Below are positions 1 through 9,030 of a stretch of DNA of 64,000 nt, in pieces. This DNA comes from Paracoccus beibuensis (GTDB lineage: Bacteria > Pseudomonadota > Alphaproteobacteria > Rhodobacterales > Rhodobacteraceae), in contig NZ_JAOTBD010000007.1 of the NCBI RefSeq assembly GCF_026162625.1, positions 85,639 through 149,638 of the forward strand, in the 5' to 3' direction. The notes under the pieces are model-generated. The model worked only from the letters and a program-made list of their open reading frames with translations, did not search any database and had not been told where the DNA came from. A program made the position numbers and the translations under genes. Position 1 is the stretch's first letter. Every line of letters starts with the position of its first letter.

Positions 1-353
1 TGCTGGCCATGGGCGACGAGGTCGCGGCCGGGCTGGGAGAGCGCGTGGCGCTGGCGCGTGGCGTGGTTGCGCTTGGGGCGGTGCTGCTGTGCGGGGCGAC
101 GACCGCCATCTGCGGTCCCATCGGCTTCGTAGGTCTGGTGGTGCCGCATGTGTGCCGGCTGATGCTGGGCGGCGACTATCGGTGGCTGCTGCCGGCTTCG
201 GCGCTTGGTGGTGCGGCGCTGCTGATCCTGTCCGACATCGTCGGGCGCCTGGTGGCGCGGCCAAGCGAGCTTGACGTCGGCATCGTCACTGCATTGGTCG
301 GTGCGCCGGTCTTCATCTGGATCGTTCGCCGCCAGCGAGTGCGCGAACTATGA
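1..353 (+). CDS. FecCD-type iron-siderophore ABC permease, 3' part
   Basis: The gene enters from outside the window, and its frame is open from base 3. About 117 C-terminal residues are visible, including the family motif GPIGFVGLVVPHVCR, which forms the cytoplasmic coupling region that contacts the ATPase. The last transmembrane helices follow. In the FecCD/FepD/BtuC family two such permeases form the inner-membrane channel for ferric siderophores, haem or cobalamin. The stop codon overlaps the start of the next permease (ATGA at 350-353), so the two are translationally coupled. Iron-siderophore uptake is inferred from the neighbouring ATPase and siderophore receptor. Confidence 0.85.
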   Translation, partial: LAMGDEVAAGLGERVALARGVVALGAVLLCGATTAICGPIGFVGLVVPHVCRLMLGGDYRWLLPASALGGAALLILSDIVGRLVARPSELDVGIVTALVGAPVFIWIVRRQRVREL

Positions 354-1384
354 CCAGCACGACCATCGGCATCCTGCAACGCGGCCGCAGGCTGCGAAGA
401 GGCTGGCGTCGAGCCATGATCGGCGGTCTGCTGGCCCTGCTGGCCGTCTGCTTCCTGCTGGCCCTGATGCTGGGCCAGAGCGTCACGCCCCCTGCCGATG
501 TCCTGCGGGTCCTGCTGGGCGGGGACGTGGCCGGCGCCAGCTTCACCGTCGGGCAATTGCGGCTGCCGCGCGCGGTGATCTCGATCTTGGCAGGCATGTG
601 CTTCGGCATGGGAGGCGCGGCATTTCAGGTCATGCTGCGCAACCCGCTGGCCAGTCCCGACATCATCGGGATCAGCGCGGGGGCCAGTGCCGCCGCCGTT
701 TTCGCGATCGTGTTCCTGTCGCTGGACGGCGCCAGCGTTTCCGGGATCGCCATTGCGGCGGGCCTGGGGGTTGCGCTGCTGATCTATGCACTGTCCTTCA
801 AGGGCGGGGTCGCGGGCTCGCGGCTGATCCTGGTGGGGATCGGGATTTCGGCGATGATCCACAGCTTCATTGCTTATGCCTTGGCACGTGCCCCGGCATG
901 GGACCTTCAAGAGGCGATGCGCTGGTTGACGGGCAGCGTCAACGGCGCGCGGCTTGACCAAGCCGGCCTTCTTCTGCTGGTGCTGCTGGTCCTGGGCGGC
1001 TTGCTGCTGGCCCGCAGCCGCGACCTCGAGATGCTGCGGATGGGCGACGACGTGGCCTCGGCCTTGGGCGTTCGTGTCGGGATGACACGCATGACGGTCA
1101 TTTTGGGCGCGGTCGGCCTGATCGCGGTCGCAACCGCGACGACGGGTCCGATCGCCTTTACGGCCTTCCTGTCTGGTCCGATAGCCGCCCGGGTCGTCGG
1201 GTCTCATGGGTCGGTGCTGGTGCCGGCAGCACTGGTCGGTGCCTTGCTGGTTCTGACAGGGGATTATGCAGGCCAGTTCCTGCTTCCCGGTCGTTATCCC
1301 GTCGGCGTCGTCACCGGAGCCCTGGGGGCACCCTTCCTGATCTTTCTCATCATCCGCGCCAACCGGACCGGAGGAACGCTTTGA
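350..1384 (+). CDS. FecCD-type iron-siderophore ABC permease, second subunit
   Basis: This 344-residue polytopic membrane protein belongs to the FecCD permease family. After a short basic N-terminus (residues 1-22) there are about nine to ten hydrophobic segments. Family hallmarks are RLPRAVISILAGMCFGMGG (about 66-85), LRNPLASPDIIGISAGA (about 95-111) and the coupling-region motif TGPIAFTAFLSGPIAARV near residue 265. It would pair with the upstream permease to make a heteromeric FepD/FepG-like channel. The start overlaps the previous stop by four bases. Its own TGA overlaps the TTG start of the ATPase gene, which marks one operon. The substrate cannot be told from sequence. Confidence 0.9.
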   Translation: MTSTTIGILQRGRRLRRGWRRAMIGGLLALLAVCFLLALMLGQSVTPPADVLRVLLGGDVAGASFTVGQLRLPRAVISILAGMCFGMGGAAFQVMLRNPLASPDIIGISAGASAAAVFAIVFLSLDGASVSGIAIAAGLGVALLIYALSFKGGVAGSRLILVGIGISAMIHSFIAYALARAPAWDLQEAMRWLTGSVNGARLDQAGLLLLVLLVLGGLLLARSRDLEMLRMGDDVASALGVRVGMTRMTVILGAVGLIAVATATTGPIAFTAFLSGPIAARVVGSHGSVLVPAALVGALLVLTGDYAGQFLLPGRYPVGVVTGALGAPFLIFLIIRANRTGGTL

Positions 1385-2193
1385 CCGTCGATCACCAACT
1401 GAGCGTCACGGAGCTGACCGCCGGGTACGGCGGCACGCCTATCCTCCAGGGCCTGAACCTCGACCTGCTGCCTGGCCAGATCACGGCCATCGTGGGCGCG
1501 AACGCCTGCGGCAAGTCCACCCTGCTGCGGGTCATGTCGCGCCTGCTGCGGCCCGATGCCGGACAGGTGACGCTGGATGGCGGCTCGATCCACCGCATGC
1601 CGACGCGCGCGCTGGCCCGCGTCCTTGGCCTTCTGCCGCAGTCACCCGTGGCGCCCGAGGGGATCACGGTTGCGGATCTGGTCAGCCGGGGCCGACATCC
1701 GCATCAGGGGCTGGTGTCGCGGTGGAGGCGGACAGATGACGAAGCCGTCGCTGCCGCCCTGGATGCCACCAGGATGTCGGACCTCGCTGACCGGTCAGTG
1801 GACGAGCTTTCGGGCGGCCAACGGCAGAGAGCTTGGATCGCCATGGCATTGGCCCAGGACACCGACCTGCTGATGCTGGACGAGCCGACGACGTTTCTTG
1901 ACGTGTCGCACCAGATCGAACTCCTGGATCTGCTTTGCGACCTGAACGCGCGGCGTGGCACCACCATCGTCATGGTCCTGCATGACCTGAATTTGGCGGC
2001 CCGTTATGCCGATCACCTTGTGGCGCTGCGCCATGGGCAGCTGCTGGTCCAAGGCCCCCCCGAAGACGTGCTTGTCGAGCGGACGGTTCACCAGGTCTTC
2101 GGGCTTACAAGCCGGATCGTGACCGATCCGGTTTCGGGGCGGCCGATGATGCTGCCCATCGGCCGGCACAGGACCCGCGCCGAAAGCCCATAA
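1381..2193 (+). CDS. Iron-siderophore ABC transporter ATP-binding protein
   Basis: A 270-residue FepC/FhuC-type ATPase. Walker A is GANACGKST at residues 39-47, the signature LSGGQ at about 143-147, Walker B LLMLDEP at about 163-169 and the switch histidine in VLHDLN near 201. It starts with TTG at 1381, which overlaps the TGA of the permease gene. The tight coupling and the full-length match to the family support this start. It powers import through the two preceding permeases. The periplasmic binding protein is not in view and may lie upstream of the window. Confidence 0.92.
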   Translation: MTVDHQLSVTELTAGYGGTPILQGLNLDLLPGQITAIVGANACGKSTLLRVMSRLLRPDAGQVTLDGGSIHRMPTRALARVLGLLPQSPVAPEGITVADLVSRGRHPHQGLVSRWRRTDDEAVAAALDATRMSDLADRSVDELSGGQRQRAWIAMALAQDTDLLMLDEPTTFLDVSHQIELLDLLCDLNARRGTTIVMVLHDLNLAARYADHLVALRHGQLLVQGPPEDVLVERTVHQVFGLTSRIVTDPVSGRPMMLPIGRHRTRAESP

Positions 2194-2315
2194 TAACTTA
2201 CAAATACTGTCGCCTTTATGTCACGCGCGCTGGCTGCAGTGTCCGCGCTGCTTGCACCAGCAGTTCGGCGTCCATAGAGCAGATGCATATCCGACGGTTT
2301 AAATAAGGATTCGTT

Positions 2316-4439
2316 GTGCCCCAGAAAATCCGCCTTGCCAGGACCCTGATCCGGCTGCCGTCGCGCCGCGCCGCGCTGTTGTGCTGTTGCGCCCTGTCGT
2401 TCCTGCCCGTCGCCAGCCTGGCGCAAGAAGCAGAGGGGACGCGCATCTCGCCGGTGATCCGGCTTCCCGCCATCACACTCGAAGTGTCGGGCGCGGACGA
2501 CGATGCGAATTCCATCGTCGCAAGAGAGATGGCGGTCGGCGGAAAGGTCGCCACGAGCATCCTCGACACGCCCGCCTCTGTCTCCGTCATCACCGAGAAG
2601 GAAATCGAGCGCCGCGATGCCCGCACTCTCGAGGATGTCCTGCAGTATTCGGCGGGTGCGATCAGCGACTATTACGGCACGGACGACCGCAACGACTATT
2701 TCCTGATCCGCGGCTTCCAAGCCTCGACCTATCGCGACGGCATCACGCTCGGCTCGATGCGGGGTATCCGCGAGGAACCACTGGCCTATGAACGGGTCGA
2801 GATCGTCCGGGGCGCGAACTCGACCCTGTTCGGTGTGGCGGATCCGGGCGGTTCGATCAACTTCGTGACGAAGCGTCCGCGCGGCGACCGCTTCTCCGAG
2901 ATCTTCACCACGTTCGGCTCGCACGACCGCAAGGAAGTCGGCTTCGATTTCGGTGACGTCCTGGATCCGGACGCGACGCTGTCCTATCGTTTCACGGGCA
3001 AGCTGCAGGACAGCGAGCGGGAATATGACTTCTCTCAGGATGACGAGAAGTTCCTGATGGGCGGCCTGACCTGGCAGCCGAGCGACGTCACCTCGATCAG
3101 CCTGATCGCCGACTACCTCGACCGCGAGGCAACCCCCAACGGCGGCGGTTACCCGCGCCATGGCGACTACGACCGCGACCTCTTCCTGGGCGAGCCCGAC
3201 TTCAACTATCTGAACGTCGAACGCACCACCGTCAGCCTGATCGCCGAACATGACTTCGGCAGCGGCCTGTCGCTCCGGTCGAACCTGCGCTACAGCGATA
3301 CGGCCGATGACTTTGGCTACGTCTACGTTTCTGGCGACGCCGGCGTTGTTCCTGTCGGACGTGGGTATTTCGGGACGGACGGCTCTGCCGAGGAGATCGC
3401 GGGCGACGTGATCCTCCAGTATGACCGCAGCTTCGGACGCATTGACAGCAGTACCCTGGCAGGCATCGAGTACCGGGATGTAGCGTCCTCGCAAAGCTCC
3501 TTCTTCGGATCAGGCACGCCCATCGATCCTGAGGATCCGGACTACTCCGGCGCGCCGACCAGCCTCGACCCCTATCTGGTCGAAGCGCGTGACAGCCGGA
3601 CGAAAGCCGTCTTCGTGCAGCAGAACCTTTCTTTCGACGACAGGTTCATCGCTACGGTTGGTGCCCGTCATGACCGGCTCGACCTGCAAGTGGACGACCT
3701 GCTGGCCAGCACCACCACCAGCGACGACTTCTCTGAAACCTCGCTGCGCGGCGCCCTGACCTGGAAGATCACGCCCGAAATGTCCGCTTACGCCAGCTAT
3801 GCCGAGTCGGTCGCGCCTCCGATCCTCGGCGTCGAGCCGGAACGGGGCGAGCAATACGAGGTTGGTCTGAAATACGAGCCTCTCGGCACGAATGCCCTCT
3901 TCAGCGCCGCGATCTACGACCTGAGCAAGACGAACATCACGGTCGTCGATCCGGACACATTCGAGCGCTCGCTCGTCGGAGAAATCAGGGTAAGGGGGAT
4001 CGATCTGGAAGCAAAGGCCGAGCTTGCCTCCAACGTCAGCCTGACTGCCGCATACTCCTATGCCGACACCGAGGTGCTGCGGTCGGATCCGGTGCGAGGC
4101 GTGGAGGTCACGGGCAACGAAATGGGATCCGTGCCGAACCACATGGCGTCGCTCTGGCTCGACTACACCCTGCCCGGCGGCGGCGATCGCGGCGACATGA
4201 CCTTCGGCCTGGGCGCCCGGTATACAGGAACGTATTTCTTCACGACGCAGAACAACAACGGCAAGAGCGACGCTGCCCTGCTACTCGACGCGGCTTACAG
4301 CTATGACGTGACCGAAAATACCGAAGTTGCCATCAACGTCCACAACCTGACGGATGAAAAGCACGTCGTCGGTCGGGGCAGCGCCGACTACTACAACCCT
4401 GGCCGCGAGGTCGCGGTGACGCTTCGACACAGCTTCTAG
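2316..4439 (+). CDS. TonB-dependent siderophore receptor
   Basis: A 707-residue outer-membrane receptor of the FhuE/FpvA/ferrichrome class. It begins with GTG at 2316, preceded by AAGGA at 2305-2309. A signal peptide runs to about residue 36 (hydrophobic core ALLCCCALSFLPVASLA). The plug domain follows, with ASVSVITEKEIERRDA near residue 87, FLIRGF near 130 and NFVTKRPRG near 188. The beta-barrel ends in a terminal aromatic (last residues TLRHSF), as expected for Bam-assembled barrels. It sits 122 bp after the ABC ATPase in the same direction, so ABC import and receptor probably form one iron-regulated unit. I could not identify a convincing Fur, Irr or RirA site. The siderophore type is unknown. 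Confidence 0.92.
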   Translation: MPQKIRLARTLIRLPSRRAALLCCCALSFLPVASLAQEAEGTRISPVIRLPAITLEVSGADDDANSIVAREMAVGGKVATSILDTPASVSVITEKEIERRDARTLEDVLQYSAGAISDYYGTDDRNDYFLIRGFQASTYRDGITLGSMRGIREEPLAYERVEIVRGANSTLFGVADPGGSINFVTKRPRGDRFSEIFTTFGSHDRKEVGFDFGDVLDPDATLSYRFTGKLQDSEREYDFSQDDEKFLMGGLTWQPSDVTSISLIADYLDREATPNGGGYPRHGDYDRDLFLGEPDFNYLNVERTTVSLIAEHDFGSGLSLRSNLRYSDTADDFGYVYVSGDAGVVPVGRGYFGTDGSAEEIAGDVILQYDRSFGRIDSSTLAGIEYRDVASSQSSFFGSGTPIDPEDPDYSGAPTSLDPYLVEARDSRTKAVFVQQNLSFDDRFIATVGARHDRLDLQVDDLLASTTTSDDFSETSLRGALTWKITPEMSAYASYAESVAPPILGVEPERGEQYEVGLKYEPLGTNALFSAAIYDLSKTNITVVDPDTFERSLVGEIRVRGIDLEAKAELASNVSLTAAYSYADTEVLRSDPVRGVEVTGNEMGSVPNHMASLWLDYTLPGGGDRGDMTFGLGARYTGTYFFTTQNNNGKSDAALLLDAAYSYDVTENTEVAINVHNLTDEKHVVGRGSADYYNPGREVAVTLRHSF

Positions 4440-4444
4440 AACCT

Positions 4445-4475
4445 TTGGCGGCGTCAAGTCCACTGGCGCCGCCAA
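4445..4475 (+). terminator. Hairpin after the TonB receptor gene
   Basis: A 9-bp perfect inverted repeat, TTGGCGGCG at 4445-4453 and CGCCGCCAA at 4467-4475, lies six bases past the receptor stop codon. No run of T follows, so it is a possible terminator or RNA-stabilising hairpin rather than a classic intrinsic terminator. Confidence 0.45.
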
Positions 4476-4797
4476 GCCCCAGGCCTCGGCGGCCAAGCAT
4501 CTCTTGACTTCGGCGCGATCCGGCCAGCTGTCAGATGCGGCGTGCCCGCGACAAGTGCATCCGCAACGGCAGCCGGTATTTTCAAGTGTCGACGACGGCG
4601 CTTGCTAATCGCTCTGTCCCAAGTCGGGAAACTTTCTTCGCCCGCTCCACGATCTGCAACGTCTCTTCCCGCCGATGGCACTTCGTGCCGATGCGGTGCG
4701 GATTGCCTCGCTGGCCCCGCGCGTAGAAATCGGTTCCCTGCAACAGAGGCGCACCGATCGCCACCGGAAGCGGCTGCCGTCGATGCTGCGACATCGG
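4476..4797. other. Intergenic stretch without a supported gene
   Basis: Between the TonB receptor hairpin and the broken GST gene I see no gene I recognise. On the minus strand there is an open frame of about 70 codons starting at 4794, just downstream of the GST stop. Its product (motif ETLQIVERAKKVSRLGTE) matches nothing I know. It may be a remnant of a third gene of the decayed VOC-GST unit. Confidence 0.4.
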
Positions 4798-5507
4798 TCA
4801 TGTGATCTGCGCCTTGGCTTCCATCTGGCGCTGCCATTCCAGGAATTCGTCGGGCGCGGTGCCGGTGAAGCCTGCCATGTGGTCGGCCAGCGCGCGGAAG
4901 GCACCGCGAGAGGTGCCGTGCGCGACATTGGCTGCGAGGTTCGGCCAAGGCCTCAGCATATCCTGGCCATCGATGATCCGAAGGACCGAGATCATCAGAA
5001 GATTGCCCGCACCGAAGCTGCCGCCGAACCACTCTGCATCCCCGAGCCGGTCCGCGGCCTCGCCGAGCCGCTTTTCGATGCGCGCACGCACGGACGGCAG
5101 ACGCGGGACCGACCATGGCTTGTCCGCCTCGAAAAGCGTGGCGATGGGATGATCCATGATCGGCGGCTCCGGCGTGTCTGCGCCGCAAAGGCCCACCAGG
5201 GATTTTGCCCGCGCCGCCGCGTCCGTTGGCATCAATCCGGGGAACCGCCCGGCGATGTGCCAGACGATTGCGCCGCTTTCGAACAGGGCAAGGTCGCCCT
5301 CCTCTTGTGTCGGGACCTGCCCGAAGGGCTGAAGCGCCCGGTGGGAAGCCCGCTTCTGTGCCCCTTGGGACAGGAAGCGCACGGCGTAGGGCCGGCCGTC
5401 CTCCTCAAGCGTCCGCCTGACGCGCAGGTCGCGCACTTGGCTTTGGCGCAACCCGACACCCAGTCGAAGGCGGTGAAGGTGATCGGGGCGGCGGGGTCAA
5501 GCGACAA
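4798..5507 (-). pseudogene. Glutathione S-transferase, frameshifted
   Basis: The main frame gives a GST-like protein with FGQVPTQEEGDLALFESGA (GSH-site region) and a C-terminal helical domain ending in FLEWQRQMEAKAQ. Its true N-terminus, with TAFDWVSGCAKAK, lies in another frame upstream, starting at a TTG at 5507. The two frames meet at about 5436. Minus-strand GCCAAGTGCGCGAC would read AKVRD if one more G followed AAG. The gene therefore carries an apparent single-base deletion. A sequencing error cannot be excluded, but the upstream partner gene is also damaged. It is probably non-functional. Confidence 0.75.
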
Positions 5508-5854
5508 TGTTGGGCCTCCGGCATGTCGCGGGTGCCCGCCTCGGCGGCACCAGTGTCCATCCAAATCGACTTCCAGCCGTGGCCACCGGGATCGTCGAAG
5601 GCCCGGCCATACATGAAGCCGTGATCCTTGATCGGTCGCGTTTCGATCCCGCCGACGGCTGTTGCCAGGTGGTGGATTTCGTCCACCGCTCCGCGGCTGT
5701 CGAAGGACAGGCAGAACAGGGCGCCGCTCCGCGTCGGTGTGTCGATGTTGGGCGCGTCAGTGAAGGTCGCATAAGAAACTTGGGAGAGCAGCATCACGTG
5801 GATCGTCGCCCCAGCAACGTCGGCGACGGGCAGGTTAATGAAGATCCGGGTCAT
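5405..5854 (-). pseudogene. VOC (glyoxalase/bleomycin-resistance fold) protein with internal deletion
   Basis: The 149-codon frame begins MTRIFINLPVADVAG and then jumps directly to ATIHVMLLSQ. VOC proteins of this type normally have about 30-35 residues between these points, covering the first helix and the next strands (FYEALGF region). That part is missing in frame, so the paired beta-alpha-beta-beta-beta module and part of the metal site are lost. The C-terminal half is well preserved (LSFDSRGAVDEIHH, HGFMYGRAFDDPGGH). The expected stop is also absent, and the frame runs on into the start of the GST gene. I read this as a decaying gene co-transcribed with the GST remnant. Confidence 0.7.
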
Positions 5855-5910
5855 CGATTCGCTCCTCTGCTGGCCTTGACGGGATGAGGCACGAGTTGCT
5901 AAAGGAAACT

Positions 5911-6603
5911 ATGAAGTTAGGAAAAGACACCGAAGCGTCAGGACCTTCTCACGGCCGTTGGTATGACGACGCCTGCGGAACGGCCTTCGGGATGGAGCTG
6001 CTGGGCGAACGTTGGACGCTGTTGATCCTGCGCGAGCTGTTGTTCGGGCCCCGCCGCTTTTCGGACCTCCGGGCCGAGCTGCCGGGGATCAGCGCCAAGA
6101 TCCTGACCGAGCGGCTTTCCGGGATGGAGGCGAACGGCATCCTGCGCCGCGTGGCCCTGACCGAACCCGCGCCCGTTCAGCTGTTTCAGCTGACGCCCTG
6201 GGGCATGGCTGCAGAACCCATCGTCCAAGAGATGGGACGTTGGGCTGCCGCTTCGCCGATGCACGATTCGACGCTGCCGCTGTCGGCGGCTTCGTTCATG
6301 ATGTCGTTGCGGACGATGCTGGACCGGAATGCGGCTCGTGGGCTGGCTTTCACGGCGGCTTTCACCATCGGCACTTCACGCTTCACCGGTCGATTGGAAC
6401 AGTGCCGCCTGGAGGTCCTCCGCGGTCTGCCGGATGATCCACAGATTGCGTTGAAGGCGGCTGCGGCCTCTCGACTCGCGGCTCTCTTCTACGGCAACAT
6501 GACATCCGAGGCAGCCGGCGTTCAAACGTGTGGCACGATCGAGGATGTTGCCCGCTTCCTGAGCCTGTTCCATCTTCCGCCGAAGGTCCCGTATCCTGAT
6601 TAG
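5911..6603 (+). CDS. HxlR-family winged-helix transcriptional regulator with SCP2-like C-terminal part
   Basis: A 230-residue regulator if started at ATG 5911 (MKLGKD). A start at 5884 would add nine residues. The HxlR winged helix spans about residues 10-105, with the typical CGTAFGMELLGERWTLLILR helix and the RFSDLRAELPGISAKILTERL recognition region. The C-terminal 100 residues resemble the SCP2-like extension seen in this subfamily. The gene is divergent from the VOC-GST pair, with only about 55 bp between. In related genomes this arrangement suggests local regulation of the pair. Here the regulator reads intact while both presumed targets are broken. Confidence 0.85.
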   Translation: MKLGKDTEASGPSHGRWYDDACGTAFGMELLGERWTLLILRELLFGPRRFSDLRAELPGISAKILTERLSGMEANGILRRVALTEPAPVQLFQLTPWGMAAEPIVQEMGRWAAASPMHDSTLPLSAASFMMSLRTMLDRNAARGLAFTAAFTIGTSRFTGRLEQCRLEVLRGLPDDPQIALKAAAASRLAALFYGNMTSEAAGVQTCGTIEDVARFLSLFHLPPKVPYPD

Positions 6604-7019
6604 CGCGTGCTGCGGCCGAGTGGAGACTTGAACAGACGGACATGCTTGACGAAGAGCGGGATAGGGAAGGTTGGATCGGCCGAGCAAAGCTGCTGCGCGG
6701 CCTGTTTGTCCCACTGAAGATCCCCAGACGCCTGCATCGCTGCATCAACGATTGAACCACAAGACGACGCCAGCTTCACACGGCGGTTCTGCGCCCAGGT
6801 CGAGGCGCCTCCGGAACAGCCAGATCCGTCGCTCCAGACAAGGTGATGTGATCACGATAGCTTGGTCTTGGAAGGCATTCCAAGCTGTGATAGCCGCCCG
6901 GCTGGACACACCAGGCTAAGGCCCATCAGCGCGAGGCTGCCGCGCTGTCACGCTGCGAGCGAATCGCGTGGGTTGCGGCACGTGCAGGATTCCGACAAGG
7001 TCGCGTCATCTGCGGCAGG
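6604..7019. other. Intergenic region, possible gene remnant
   Basis: No full gene is supported in these 416 bases. On the minus strand a frame without stops runs from about 6850 down to a TAA at 6600-6602. It reads through residues such as WAQNRRVKLASSCG and QLCSADPTFPIPLFVKHV. It has no clear start or ribosome site and I do not recognise it. An inverted repeat CTTGGAA/TTCCAAG lies at 6867-6884. The stretch may be debris of an inserted element. Confidence 0.35.
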
Positions 7020-8168
7020 ATGAAGATGGGCCAGTTCACTCCACAGATCCTCACGCTCCATGCCATCACGCTGTGTATCGGACTGATTGTCGGGTTTCGC
7101 TTTGTGTACCGGCTTTCGATCGGTCGGCCCTTCCGATACCTGCTTGTGGGGCTGGTGCTGATCGTGTCGCTCAACCGCCTGTTCAGCCAGCTGCTGCTCG
7201 GCTCTCTGGACCCGATCGACCTGCCGAGGCCGTTGATCGTCACCCTCAGTTGGCTGTTCGCCTCCGTCCTCATGCTCACGGTGTCTCAGGTGGCGCTCGA
7301 CGTTGTCACCGCTCTGCGCTCGCTCGTTGCGCGGCGACTGGTTCGCCCTGCCGCTTGGGTGCGCTGGACGATGGGGGCAGGTGCGCTTTCGCTGTCAGCT
7401 CTCGGGGTCAGCCAGGCACTGCAAGTTCCCAACGCCAAGGTGGTCGAAATCACTCTCGAAGGTCTTCCCGAGGAGTTCGACGGATACCGTATCCTGCAAT
7501 TGACCGACCTTCACGTGTCGCATCTGTTTCCCGGTCGGTGGCTTTCGGATGTGGTTGCCGTGGCGAATGACCAGCGCGCCGATCTTGTCGCAATCACGGG
7601 TGATGTGGTTGATGGCATCCCCGCCACACGTCAGGATGATCTTGCGTCCCTGCGCCTGTTGCAGGCGAAGGATGGCGTCTTCATGGTACCGGGCAACCAT
7701 GAGTACTACTTCGACTATGTCGGGTGGATCGAAACGTTCCAGGTCCTCGGCCTCCGTCCTCTTCTCAACGGTCACGTTGTCATCCGTCGCGGCAGCGCGG
7801 AGATGGTCTTGGCCGGCGTCACCGATCCTGTCGCAGCCGGACACGGCCATGTTGCACCGAACATTCGAGAGGCCCTTGCGGGGAAAGGAAATGGCGTACC
7901 CGTCGTCCTCCTCGCTCATCAGCCGCAACTGGCCAGGCGTGCTGCCCAGGCTGGTGTCGATCTGCAGCTGTCCGGGCATACGCATGGCGGCATGGCCATC
8001 GGGCTCAGAAGGCTTGTCGGAAGCCTGAACGGCGGCTTCGTCTCCGGCCTCTACAAGATCGGCAACATGCGACTCTATGTCAGCAATGGCACGGGACACA
8101 CACCCGGTTTCGCCTTCCGCTTCGGAGTGCCTCCGGAGATGACGGTGGTCGTCCTGCGCCCCGCATGA
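7020..8168 (+). CDS. Calcineurin-like metallophosphoesterase with N-terminal membrane segments
   Basis: A 382-residue protein of the YaeI/YkuE type. The first 130 residues hold about four hydrophobic segments that place it in the inner membrane. The catalytic domain then shows the full two-metal motif set: QLTDLHVSH (about 159-167), ITGDVVDG (about 192-199), VPGNHEYY (about 222-229), LLAHQP (about 298) and LSGHTHGG (about 318-325). In characterised relatives such enzymes hydrolyse phosphodiester or UDP-lipid substrates. No substrate can be assigned here. It stands alone in a gene-poor zone, and ATG at 7020 or 7026 are both possible starts. Confidence 0.88.
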   Translation: MKMGQFTPQILTLHAITLCIGLIVGFRFVYRLSIGRPFRYLLVGLVLIVSLNRLFSQLLLGSLDPIDLPRPLIVTLSWLFASVLMLTVSQVALDVVTALRSLVARRLVRPAAWVRWTMGAGALSLSALGVSQALQVPNAKVVEITLEGLPEEFDGYRILQLTDLHVSHLFPGRWLSDVVAVANDQRADLVAITGDVVDGIPATRQDDLASLRLLQAKDGVFMVPGNHEYYFDYVGWIETFQVLGLRPLLNGHVVIRRGSAEMVLAGVTDPVAAGHGHVAPNIREALAGKGNGVPVVLLAHQPQLARRAAQAGVDLQLSGHTHGGMAIGLRRLVGSLNGGFVSGLYKIGNMRLYVSNGTGHTPGFAFRFGVPPEMTVVVLRPA

Positions 8169-9030
8169 CGAAGATGCCAACGTTGCCCGCTCGCGATTTC
8201 GCGATGCTTGGCCAGCACGCCGGATGTGACCTGCGCAAGCCGACAATGCAGGCTCCGAAGGACAAGATCGGCCTCCCCTCGCCGCTGCAAAGGTCGAAGA
8301 ACTTGGACAAGCCGGTGGAACGCCGCAGCAGGTCGCGTTGGGCCAAGTCTGGCGGGCCTAGCTATGGCGGCTGGGGATCAGCGGGGCGAGATCCATCAAG
8401 AGTATCGCGCGGGCGGAGGATCGTTTTCCCCATCGGCTCGACGGCGGGATCGACGCATCCGCGATGTATGGCTTTGGTCTCCGTCAGCGAGCTTGATCTG
8501 CCTGACGTCGGATTTTCGCATTTTGTGCCGGTGCGGAGGGCGCACCTTTGCTAGATCAACCATTCTGTTCAGGCCGTTCGTCTATGGTTCTACTTCCTGA
8601 GCGACAACGGTCCGGGCAGTCGCCGCACTTGTGCGTGGTTCGCAAAAGCTGGGCCGTATCGGCATGTACGGGGATGCTAGCGTTTCAATCGGGCGCAGGT
8701 TTCCGACCGCCAACCCGGATCAATCAGGGGCAAGATCGACAGCCGCATCGCCCGTCTGGAGGCCGATGCCGAAAACTTGACGCCCGGAACGGGTGGGCTG
8801 ATCGGCGGGAATACCGCAAGGTTCACAGCTAGGAAGGGGCATGGCCGAGCCCCACAGGTCCCTGCGGCGACACGTCCAGGATATGCAGGCCAAGGTGACA
8901 GCTGTGGCAGACGCACCGGTTGACAGATCTTGCCGACAATACCGATGCCCGCGCAATCGCGACTGTAGATGCTGGATCAGATTTCCTCAGAAGTTCTGGC
9001 GCAAAATTCCCCACCCTTCGGGTTCGGCGA
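8169..9030. other. Gene-poor stretch without a supported gene
   Basis: This 862-base stretch lies between the metallophosphoesterase and the IS21 remnant. All open frames are short, mutually overlapping and lack family features. A plus-strand segment near 8598-8660 contains LSDNG, which faintly recalls the second catalytic region of DDE transposases. A segment near 8710-8830 reads SIRGKIDSRIARLEADAENL in one frame. Neither is enough for a call. The region looks like old insertion-sequence or plasmid debris. Confidence 0.4.

Noticed and set aside
2088..3494. A 468-codon minus-strand frame opposite the TonB receptor
   Set aside because: It has no family features, and the plus-strand receptor is complete with signal peptide and terminal barrel strand.
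8598..8660. LSDNG segment as a DDE transposase remnant
   Set aside because: The flanking residues do not follow any transposase family closely enough, and five residues are not sufficient.
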